11,741 nucleotides of DNA from MGIIb-O2 sp964003245 (GTDB lineage Archaea; Thermoplasmatota; Poseidoniia; Poseidoniales; Thalassarchaeaceae): positions 1 through 11,741 of the forward strand of contig CAXFIU010000042.1 of NCBI GenBank assembly GCA_964003245.1. The letters are read 5' to 3'. The notes beneath the pieces are model-generated. The model was not told where the DNA came from. It worked only from the letters and a program-made list of their open reading frames with translations, and searched no databases. Below are positions 6,450-11,741 of this stretch, in pieces. The stretch's first letter is position 1, and every line of letters starts with the position of its first letter. Position numbers and translations under genes: made by a program.

Positions 6450-7268
6450 ATGTCTATGGGTATTCCAGCTAGAATTTTTGCCACCATACTCAAGTTTTCT
6501 CCCGCTTCTTTACAAAATAAATTATGGAAATGGTGGTATCAAAGGATATCTAAAGCACATAACAAGGTAGATTTTAGATTCATGAATTATGGATTTGTGG
6601 ACGAAAATAGCCCAATTTTAGATCCGGAAGATGAACCTTATCGATTATTTATACAACTATATCATATGAATATCAGAGATGTAGATTTAAGCAATAAGCA
6701 AGTATTGGAAGTTGGCTCTGGACGAGGAGGAGGGGCTAGTTGGATAGCTAAGTCTGAGAACCCATCATCCCTAATTGGAGTAGATTTTTCAGAGGAGGCC
6801 GTATCTTTATGCAATGAGTGGTATGAACAGAAAAATCTAAGTTTTTTGGTAGGAAATGCGCAAGATTTACCATTCGATGATGACAGTATTGATATCGTCT
6901 ATAATGTTGAATCTTCTCATTGTTATGGCGATATGAACAAGTTTGTTAGCGAAGTTTTTCGGGTTTTGAGAAAGGGAGGATACTTTTGTTGGACTGATTT
7001 TCGCGATGAAGAAACCATGAAGAAAACGGAAGAAATATTCCATAATGCTGGATTCTCAGTAGAAATCAAGAAAGAGATTACCAACGAGGTAGTTGAAGCT
7101 TTAGATATGATAAATGATGCCAAGAAAGAAAGAATTACTGAACTTGTACCGCGAACTATTAGGCGTAGTTTTGAAACCTTTGCAGGAGTTCAAGGAACTC
7201 CTGTTTATGATTCATTTAAGTCTGGTAAATTGAAGTATTACAGATATCAAATGATTAAAAATAATTAG
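6450..7268 (+). CDS. SAM-dependent methyltransferase, phthiotriol dimycocerosate methyltransferase-like
   Basis: The 272-aa class I methyltransferase has motif I VLEVGSGRGGG (residues 85-95), the acidic residue after beta 2 in IGVDFSEEAV (D112), GNAQDLPF (135-142), and the distinctive NVESSHCYGDM (152-162) followed by EVFRVLRKGGYF and WTDFR. The FMNYGF and IQLYHM segments before motif I and the SSHCYGDM block recall the mycobacterial phthiotriol/phenolphthiotriol dimycocerosates methyltransferase group and its bacterial and archaeal relatives. A small hydrophobic or lipid-like substrate is therefore a reasonable guess. A GTG at 6429 would give seven more residues, but ATG 6450 is preferred because GGTGA, overlapping the stop of the redoxin gene, sits five bases upstream. 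The stop codon overlaps that of the convergent Lrp gene. Confidence 0.85.
   Translation: MSMGIPARIFATILKFSPASLQNKLWKWWYQRISKAHNKVDFRFMNYGFVDENSPILDPEDEPYRLFIQLYHMNIRDVDLSNKQVLEVGSGRGGGASWIAKSENPSSLIGVDFSEEAVSLCNEWYEQKNLSFLVGNAQDLPFDDDSIDIVYNVESSHCYGDMNKFVSEVFRVLRKGGYFCWTDFRDEETMKKTEEIFHNAGFSVEIKKEITNEVVEALDMINDAKKERITELVPRTIRRSFETFAGVQGTPVYDSFKSGKLKYYRYQMIKNN
7183..7203. repeat. Perfect 9-bp inverted repeat with 3-base loop
   Basis: CAGGAGTTC (7183-7191), AAG, GAACTCCTG (7195-7203) form a perfect hairpin within the 3' part of the methyltransferase gene. It lies about 62 bases before the overlapping convergent stops. On the Lrp transcript it would fall just past the stop codon. No T-tract follows on either strand, so terminator function is doubtful, and chance within coding sequence is possible. 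Confidence 0.5.
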
Positions 7269-7687
7269 TATTGTTCTAAGACTAATTCTGTTTGTGTTGA
7301 AGTTATTTCCCCAGGTGCAGCTAACCACATACGATCTAGTAAATTCCTTAGTGAAACAGTATCATCAACGTGAACAATAGCAACTAAATCCGCGTCTCCA
7401 CTGATCTCGTAAATACATTCAACACCCGCCCATCCTGAATATTCTCCAGCAAGGCTCCCTATCTCAACTCCTGAACCAACTTTTAGTCGTATTAATGCGG
7501 TCAAACCTATACCTGCCTCTCTGATTGTATAGCCTCTAATGACTCCAATATCTTCCATTCTTTTCATACGGGTTCTTACAGTACGTTCAGTAACATTTAC
7601 GTTTTTTGCAATATCCACAAATGGCGCTCTGCCTGCGTCTCTAAGGTATGCCAGAATAGCTCTATCAAGTGAATCTACATCAACCAT
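7265..7687 (-). CDS. Lrp/AsnC family transcriptional regulator
   Basis: The 140-aa protein has the standard two-part layout. The N-terminal helix-turn-helix (residues about 5-48) has LDRAILAYLRDAGR, DIAKNVNVTERTVRTRMKRM as the turn and recognition helix, and IGVIRGYTI. The C-terminal RAM effector domain (about 60-138) includes the ligand-loop motif EISGDADLVAIV (G97, D98). Lrp/AsnC proteins assemble as dimers to octamers, bind palindromic DNA and often respond to amino acids; many autoregulate. The gene is divergent from a Cys/His-rich gene at 7842, and the shared 154-base space contains a perfect inverted repeat, so it probably controls itself and that gene. The only plausible start is ATG 7687; ribosome-binding sequence upstream is weak. 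Effector unknown. Confidence 0.93.
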   Translation of the reverse strand: MVDVDSLDRAILAYLRDAGRAPFVDIAKNVNVTERTVRTRMKRMEDIGVIRGYTIREAGIGLTALIRLKVGSGVEIGSLAGEYSGWAGVECIYEISGDADLVAIVHVDDTVSLRNLLDRMWLAAPGEITSTQTELVLEQY

Positions 7688-7841
7688 GATTAATCCGCAA
7701 AGCGAACCCTTTTTGATTGTTATTGTTATTTTGAGTAGCCCCTGCTCAGCGTTTTTTTCCGTTTTCAGGTAATAATCATATATTTTCTCTCATGATTTGA
7801 ATTAAGTTGCATTCAAATGAGTCGCCGATTTCTGACGATAC
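7688..7841. promoter_or_regulatory. Divergent promoter/operator region
   Basis: This space carries a TATA-like ATATATTTT at 7778-7786 that reads as a TATA element on both strands. On the plus strand it predicts a start near 7807, inside the inverted repeat at 7795-7818; on the minus strand it predicts one near 7757. A nearer minus-strand AT-rich stretch (about 7734-7720) could serve the Lrp gene with a shorter leader. T7 occurs at 7752-7758. Shared regulation of both flanking genes is inferred, not shown. Confidence 0.45.
7795..7818. repeat. Perfect 8-8-8 inverted repeat, candidate operator
   Basis: ATTTGAAT (7795-7802), spacer TAAGTTGC (7803-7810), ATTCAAAT (7811-7818). The arms are exact reverse complements, and the element sits between the divergent Lrp and 144-aa genes, downstream of the shared TATA-like box. 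Its position is suited to repression of the plus-strand gene by blocking transcription initiation. Lrp-family proteins commonly bind AT-rich palindromes of this sort. Confidence 0.6.
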
Positions 7842-8276
7842 ATGTCAGAGGATGATGCAATAGGCAATCTTCGGGTTCAGGAGTATTTAGATGAGGTTTC
7901 TAATCTAAATCTCTCTTCCTCAAAATCTCAGTGGTATAATGTGGATGTCGCTACCCTTCTAGTCAATTGTAAAGTAGTGAGTCATGATATTGATGAATCC
8001 ACAGGATCATCATTGATATTTCTAGAGAAAAGTGTGCTGATGTGTTGTTGTAATTCTGGTAAAATGCACCACTATCCAAAACATCTTTTGCATTGTTTTG
8101 TAGATGATAAGAGAGATAGCCACGACAATCCTGATGGAGTAATATTCAAGGCTGAGTTATTCTCAATCTCTCCTTCCGAGGAACAACTTTGTTGGGAAGA
8201 AGTTTGCCATTCCGAAATTCAGGTTCCTGCTGTTCAGAATAAAGTTTCTCGTTGGTTGAGTTGGTTAAATTCCTAG
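7842..8276 (+). CDS. Unrecognised 144-aa Cys/His-rich protein
   Basis: I do not recognise a family. The acidic, soluble protein has an unusual concentration of potential metal ligands in its middle: C43, a CCC triplet at 68-70, H76, H77, H81, H84, C85 and H94, with C117, C122 and H123 further on. The segment MCCCNSGKMHHYPKHLLHCF (67-86) is the most striking. The spacing does not match a named zinc finger or an iron-sulfur motif that I know. It is divergent from the Lrp regulator and 47 bases ahead of enolase, so it may share a transcript with enolase. No Shine-Dalgarno is visible, and the start is the only ATG near the predicted promoter. Metal binding is inference; base composition is like the neighbours. 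Confidence 0.65.
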   Translation: MSEDDAIGNLRVQEYLDEVSNLNLSSSKSQWYNVDVATLLVNCKVVSHDIDESTGSSLIFLEKSVLMCCCNSGKMHHYPKHLLHCFVDDKRDSHDNPDGVIFKAELFSISPSEEQLCWEEVCHSEIQVPAVQNKVSRWLSWLNS

Positions 8277-8323
8277 TTTGACGATAGTAACATTCAGACC
8301 ATCATCTCTCTTCGAAGTAATTA

Positions 8324-9574
8324 ATGGGCGGCATAATAACCGATCTCAAAGCTCGCGCAATTATTGATTCACGTGGCAATCCAACCGTAGAAGTAGATTG
8401 TTTTGTAGACGGAATTCTCATGGGTCGTGCCGCGGTTCCTTCCGGAGCAAGTACAGGTAGCCATGAAGCCGTTGAATTAAGAGATGGCAGTAAAGATTGG
8501 ATGGGCAAAGGAGTATCTAAAGCCGTTAACAATGTGAATAAAGAAATTAGAAATTTGTTAGTAGGATTAGACGTATATAATCAAGAAGAAATAGACGCAT
8601 CCATGTTGACTTTAGATGGGACCATGAATAAAGGGAGATTAGGTGCTAATGCGATATTGGGTGCCTCAATGTCAGCAATTCGCGCTGCAGCAAACAAGTC
8701 ACAAAAGTCACTGTGGTCTTATATTTCAATAAATAATGAGAACAAATTACCCATCCCTTTGATGAATATACTCAATGGAGGGGCACACGCAGCTTCAAAC
8801 GTGGATGTACAAGAATTCATGGTAGTACCTCACGGCTTCAATAATTTCTCTGACGCGCTACAAGCTGGAACAGAAATTTATCATTCATTAAAATCTGTAT
8901 TGAAAGATGAAGGTTTACTCGGAGGAGTTGGAGATGAAGGAGGTTTTGCTCCAAATTTGCCTTGTAATGAAGACGGCCTCAGATATTTGATGGGCGCAAT
9001 AGAAAAAGCCGGCTATTCTCCGGGGAACCAAGTCTCAATAGCTCTAGATGTGGCAGCCCAAGAATTCTTTGACGGAGAAAACTATCACATTGATAATAGA
9101 GTAATTGATGGAAAAGAACTCGCATCTTTGTACTCTTCTTGGTTAGACAACTATCCAATAGTATCAATGGAAGATCCCTTTGGAGAGGACGACTGGGAGT
9201 CTTGGAAAGATTTTACAAAATTAGAAAGTCATAGAGTACAAATTGTTGGAGATGATTTGTATGTTACAAATCCAGAACGTCTCCAAAGAGGTATAGACGA
9301 GAAGGCATCAAATGCAATATTAATCAAATTAAACCAGATAGGTACGGTTACAGAAACTCTCCAAGTCATTGAAATGGCTCGTAAATCTAATTTTGGAATT
9401 ATAATTTCACATAGATCCGGCGAAACATCAGATGATATAATTGCAGATATTTCAGTTGGAACGAATGCGGGGCAAATAAAAACCGGCGCACCTGCTAGAA
9501 GTGACCGAACTGCAAAATACAATCAACTACTCAGAATAGCCGAAGAATGTACAAATTATAGCGATTTATTCTAA
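8324..9574 (+). CDS. eno: Enolase (phosphopyruvate hydratase)
   Basis: The 416-aa full-length protein carries all enolase landmarks. These are DSRGNPTVEVD (15-25), the mobile loop SGASTGSHEA (40-49) and GDEGGFAP (203-210) with the acid E205. The three metal ligands are D242 (IALDVAA), E283 (SMEDPFGEDDW) and D310 (VGDDLYVTN). The catalytic base K335 is in ILIKLNQIG, followed by ISHRSGETSDD (361-371) and K386 in QIKTGAPARSDR. It interconverts 2-phosphoglycerate and phosphoenolpyruvate in cytoplasmic glycolysis/gluconeogenesis, needing Mg2+. No Shine-Dalgarno precedes ATG 8324, and the 47-base gap upstream shows no convincing TATA box, so it may be read with the 144-aa gene. Its 3' end overlaps the convergent DHS-family gene by 9 bases. 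Confidence 0.97.
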   Translation: MGGIITDLKARAIIDSRGNPTVEVDCFVDGILMGRAAVPSGASTGSHEAVELRDGSKDWMGKGVSKAVNNVNKEIRNLLVGLDVYNQEEIDASMLTLDGTMNKGRLGANAILGASMSAIRAAANKSQKSLWSYISINNENKLPIPLMNILNGGAHAASNVDVQEFMVVPHGFNNFSDALQAGTEIYHSLKSVLKDEGLLGGVGDEGGFAPNLPCNEDGLRYLMGAIEKAGYSPGNQVSIALDVAAQEFFDGENYHIDNRVIDGKELASLYSSWLDNYPIVSMEDPFGEDDWESWKDFTKLESHRVQIVGDDLYVTNPERLQRGIDEKASNAILIKLNQIGTVTETLQVIEMARKSNFGIIISHRSGETSDDIIADISVGTNAGQIKTGAPARSDRTAKYNQLLRIAEECTNYSDLF

Positions 9575-10513
9575 TGATGCTAGTAGTAATGGCAACACAA
9601 TAGTTGCATCCGACTCAATTACAAATTGAGGAGTATCTGTGTCTATTTTTTCCCAACTAATTTTCTCATTGGGAGGCGCTCCTGAATATCCACCATAAGA
9701 TGCACTAGATTCAGAAATTTGAGCAAACCAAGACCATAGATCAACCTCTACTCCAACATCTTGCCTTAACATAGGCACAACACATATTGCAAAATCTCCT
9801 GCAATACCTCCTCCAACTTGTAGCAGTCCTGTTGGAGAATCATCTTCTCTATACCAGTCGGCTAACGATTGCATGGCATGCAATCCTCCTAATACTATAT
9901 CTGGAGACGGAATTGTACAATCAATAACTCTCGCTGTAAGTATATTTCCTAATGTTGAATCTTCCCAACCAGGGACAAATATAGGTAAATTTGCATCTGC
10001 TGCTGCTAGTAACCAGGAGTCTTTTGGATCAGCATCAAATTCAAGATTTCCATGTAATAATAAATCATATAGATATTCATGAGGAAATCTTCTATCTCCA
10101 ACTGCAGCTGCATCTTTCCAAAGCTCTAACAGTGGGGCTTCAATATGTCTAATCGCCTCTTCTTCAGGAATTGCAACATCTGTAACTCGATTCAAACCTC
10201 TCTTCTGCAATTCTTTATCATCTTCAGCGGTCCAGTTCCTCCAATCTTTTATCTTTTCATATGATGATTTTGCAACCAAATTGAACAAATCCTCCTCAAG
10301 ATTTGCACCAGTGCAACAAATGGCATGTATTTTCTGTTTTCGAATTGCTGGAGCTAGAGATCTTCCAATCTCTGCAGTTGACATAGCGCCTGCCAATGTA
10401 ATCAACATTCTTCCATCATTTTGTAGAAATTCTTGTAAAGATTTACTGCATTCAGCAAGTGCCCCAGCGTTGAAATGTCTGTAATGATATTCAATGAATT
10501 TATTAACATCCAT
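9566..10513 (-). CDS. Deoxyhypusine synthase family protein (bacterial-type active site)
   Basis: The 315-aa product (starting at ATG 10513) has the NAD-binding DHS fold signatures GAMSTAEIG, TGANLEEDLFNLV, RVTDVAIPEEEA, FPHEYLYDLL and PGWEDSTLGNI. The lysine that forms the covalent intermediate in DHS is present in ISWEKI (K289). The glycine-rich segment reads GGGIAGDFAICVVP where eukaryotic DHS has GGG followed by a KHH motif, and SYGGYSGAPPNEK replaces the usual FDGSDSGARPDE. This is the pattern of the bacterial DHS-like subfamily, some members of which make homospermidine instead of modifying eIF5A. So the reaction is either deoxyhypusine formation on aIF5A from spermidine or a related aminobutyl transfer. 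ATG 10513 is preferred over GTG 10522 because GAGGTGA, overlapping the speD stop, lies five bases upstream. It is cotranscribed with speD. Confidence 0.88.
   Translation of the reverse strand: MDVNKFIEYHYRHFNAGALAECSKSLQEFLQNDGRMLITLAGAMSTAEIGRSLAPAIRKQKIHAICCTGANLEEDLFNLVAKSSYEKIKDWRNWTAEDDKELQKRGLNRVTDVAIPEEEAIRHIEAPLLELWKDAAAVGDRRFPHEYLYDLLLHGNLEFDADPKDSWLLAAADANLPIFVPGWEDSTLGNILTARVIDCTIPSPDIVLGGLHAMQSLADWYREDDSPTGLLQVGGGIAGDFAICVVPMLRQDVGVEVDLWSWFAQISESSASYGGYSGAPPNEKISWEKIDTDTPQFVIESDATIVLPLLLASLE
9614..9651 (+). terminator. Candidate enolase terminator inside the DHS-family coding sequence
   Basis: Forty bases past the enolase stop, CTCAATT (9614-9620), ACA, AATTGAG (9624-9630) form a perfect 7-bp hairpin. 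It is followed after 15 bases by six T on the plus strand (9646-9651). Archaeal RNA polymerase terminates at T-rich tracts, and no intergenic space exists here, so the signal would have to lie within the convergent gene. The T-tract overlaps the codons of the WEK segment holding the catalytic lysine. Confidence 0.35.
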
Positions 10514-10523
10514 AACAATCACC

Positions 10524-10898
10524 TCACTGCCTAAATCTTAGAATTTCATCCTTATTAACGACTTTGATGTTTTCCATTTCAGAAACCAATCTCTTATTGA
10601 TAATATCGATAATTATATTCGGATCGGACTCACCACAAGTGAAAGCATCAATCGCCAGTATTCCCTTATCATAGTAACAATGTGCGCTAACATGACTTTC
10701 GTCTAACAATACAACTGCTGCAAATCCAGCCGGACTTTTACTTCCATCGAACTCTTCAACGTGAGCATGAACTTCTCTTACTTGTGCAGAATTGACAGCA
10801 TAACGCATCAAATCTAACATCCATGCACCATCTCGTTCCTCATTAAAATCACAATGTGAATAATCTACACAAACTTGTTTTCCATGTGAGTTAGTCAT
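10524..10898 (-). CDS. speD: S-adenosylmethionine decarboxylase proenzyme (SpeD family)
   Basis: The 124-aa protein has the prokaryotic AdoMetDC self-processing motif LLDESHVSAH (64-73). Cleavage is expected between E67 and S68, with S68 becoming the pyruvoyl group. H73 and C88 (AIDAFTCGE) fall at the same distances from the serine (5 and 20) as the processing His and catalytic Cys of the Thermotoga maritima enzyme. The usual product, decarboxylated SAM, donates the aminopropyl group for spermidine. Some archaeal and bacterial SpeD homologues decarboxylate arginine or ornithine instead, and the substrate cannot be settled here. Length is typical. Its ATG overlaps the stop of a 33-codon ORF (ATGA), and its stop is embedded in the Shine-Dalgarno of the downstream DHS-family gene, so all three are probably translationally coupled. 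Confidence 0.92.
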   Translation of the reverse strand: MTNSHGKQVCVDYSHCDFNEERDGAWMLDLMRYAVNSAQVREVHAHVEEFDGSKSPAGFAAVVLLDESHVSAHCYYDKGILAIDAFTCGESDPNIIIDIINKRLVSEMENIKVVNKDEILRFRQ

Positions 10899-10996
10899 AT
10901 TTCTTCTTCCTGTATTTTCTTCAAACTTGCAACATACGCCGGCCGCTTACTGTAGTATGTGCCACACATCCCTTTTGAAATGTCGGCCATTGCCAT
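10895..10996 (-). CDS. Small 33-aa ORF overlapping the speD start (candidate leader peptide)
   Basis: Between the aminotransferase stop and speD, the minus strand encodes a 33-residue frame from ATG 10996. It begins MAMADISKGMCGTYYSKRP and ends with the charged tail SLKKIQEEEI; its TGA overlaps the speD ATG as ATGA. A second in-frame ATG is at 10990. An AT-rich, TATA-like TTTAAAT at 11022-11016 lies at the distance expected for a leaderless transcript starting at this ATG. The overlap, the lack of frame breaks and the protein-like composition support translation, but so short a frame can occur by chance. It may act as a regulatory leader peptide for speD or as a small protein in its own right. 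The frame occupies nearly the whole gap before speD. Confidence 0.5.
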   Translation of the reverse strand: MAMADISKGMCGTYYSKRPAYVASLKKIQEEEI

Positions 10997-11015
10997 GTTA
11001 ATTTTAATTTTTGAT

Positions 11016-11022
11016 TTAAATT
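11016..11022 (-). promoter_or_regulatory. TATA-like box before the speD small ORF
   Basis: TTTAAAT, read on the minus strand, overlaps the aminotransferase stop codon and is centred 23 bases from the ATG at 10996, followed by an A/T-only stretch. That spacing would give a leaderless message for the small ORF and speD. The block could equally be read through from the aminotransferase gene. Confidence 0.3.
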
Positions 11023-11741
11023 AACCATTTTTTCAAACGCTTCAATCCTTCAAAGATTACTTCCTCATCTGCTGCATAAGAAATTCTTACAAAACCTTCT
11101 CCACCTGTAATCAGAGATGCCGGAATTAACTGTACTCCTGCTTTTAGAGCCCCATCTGCGAATTCAATATCATTCATTCCTGTCTCTGTTATGTCTACGA
11201 ATGCATAGAATGCGCCTTCTAGATCCCCAACTCTTAAACCCGGAATTTCAGATAAACCTTCCTTTATTATGGCCCTTCTTTTCAAATATTCAGCATTGAA
11301 ATCTTCCACATAATTGTCACAAGAAAGTGCCACTCTTGCTGCCTCCATCATGAATGTAGGTACATGAGATGCTGAATTAGCTTGTGATTTAATAGCTGCT
11401 TTCATAGCGTTTTCAGGGCCTGTAAGAAAACCTAATCTCATCCCAGTCATTGCCCAAGATTTAGACCAACCATTGATTACTAACGTCCTTTCTTTCCCTC
11501 CTGGGCAAGTTGCCGGAGATATATGTGGATAATCAGTCCAGTTTAGTCTAGCATAGATTTCATCAGAAACTATCCACAAATCATATTCTACTGCAATTTT
11601 GACAATTTCAGAAATTTCTTCTGGAGTGAATACTGCCCCTGTAGGATTATTTGGAGAATTTAATAAAATCATTTTAGTTTTATCAGTAACAGCAGATCTA
11701 ATTGCATCAATATCGGGATGAAAATTATCTTTTCTTACAGG
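11016..11741 (-). CDS. Class I/II PLP-dependent aminotransferase (N-terminus beyond the right edge)
   Basis: The 241 visible residues are the central and C-terminal part of a fold-type I aspartate-aminotransferase-like enzyme. The frame is open to the window edge, so the ATG at 11672 is internal. Motifs include FHPDIDAIR, MILLNSPNNPTGAVF (substrate/cofactor Asn and Gly), IVSDEIYARL with the Asp that pairs with the pyridine nitrogen, and the Schiff-base lysine in NGWSKSWAMTGMRLGF. The C-terminal FVRISYA carries the arginine that binds the substrate carboxylate. Such enzymes move amino groups between an amino acid and 2-oxoglutarate or similar keto acids. Substrate (Asp, aromatic, Ala or other) cannot be read from the fragment. 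Its stop lies 19 bases before the small ORF, so it may be cotranscribed with the polyamine genes. Confidence 0.93.
   Translation of the reverse strand, partial: PVRKDNFHPDIDAIRSAVTDKTKMILLNSPNNPTGAVFTPEEISEIVKIAVEYDLWIVSDEIYARLNWTDYPHISPATCPGGKERTLVINGWSKSWAMTGMRLGFLTGPENAMKAAIKSQANSASHVPTFMMEAARVALSCDNYVEDFNAEYLKRRAIIKEGLSEIPGLRVGDLEGAFYAFVDITETGMNDIEFADGALKAGVQLIPASLITGGEGFVRISYAADEEVIFEGLKRLKKWLI

Noticed and set aside
7832..8288. Repeated TGACGATA shortly before two plus-strand genes (7832 and 8279)
   Set aside because: Only 8 bases shared, no symmetry, and different distances to the start codons.
1..11741. Mobile element, CRISPR array or defence system
   Set aside because: No transposase, integrase, spaced direct repeats or defence-type domains are present; the window is ordinary housekeeping and accessory metabolism.

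Overview
This window reads as archaeal chromosomal DNA from a low-GC organism (about 38% GC in a line I counted by hand). The strongest lineage marker is an archaeal-type DnaG with a TOPRIM domain. It is supported by a single-domain Lrp/AsnC regulator, an archaeal-style enolase, TATA-like boxes instead of bacterial promoters, and GGTGA Shine-Dalgarno motifs on genes inside operons. A planktonic marine euryarchaeon (Marine Group II/III, Poseidoniales-like) would fit, but that is inference. No mobile element, CRISPR array, tRNA or rRNA was seen; gene packing is tight, with short gaps and several overlaps.

Layout. (1) 1-2044, minus strand: a possible N-terminal fragment at the left edge, then a cluster transcribed leftwards from about 2044: a TerB-like helical protein, an unrecognised 214-aa protein, an unrecognised 69-aa protein and a MobA-like nucleotidyltransferase. 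(2) 2045-2288: a divergent promoter followed by a GC-rich, strongly structured stretch in front of dnaG. (3) 2289-7268, plus strand: dnaG, a membrane-anchored TPR protein, a thioredoxin-fold protein with a CxxC motif, and a SAM methyltransferase resembling mycobacterial lipid methyltransferases. (4) 7265-7687, minus: an Lrp/AsnC regulator whose stop codon overlaps that of the methyltransferase. It is separated by a divergent promoter region containing a perfect 8-8-8 inverted repeat from (5) 7842-9574, plus: an unrecognised Cys/His-rich protein and enolase. (6) 9566-11741, minus: a class I aminotransferase (cut by the right edge), an unlisted 33-codon small ORF, speD and a deoxyhypusine-synthase-family gene.

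How genes may work together. The right-hand block is a polyamine module: SpeD makes decarboxylated SAM (or, in divergent homologues, decarboxylates an amino acid), and the DHS-family enzyme uses polyamines. That enzyme has the bacterial-type active site lacking the His-His pair of eukaryotic DHS, so homospermidine synthesis is an alternative to eIF5A modification. The small ORF overlaps the speD start codon by ATGA and is a candidate regulatory leader peptide or a small partner protein.

The points most worth a second look are the structured dnaG leader, the speD-coupled small ORF, the bacterial-type DHS next to speD, the palindrome in front of the Lrp gene, and a candidate enolase terminator embedded in the DHS coding sequence.
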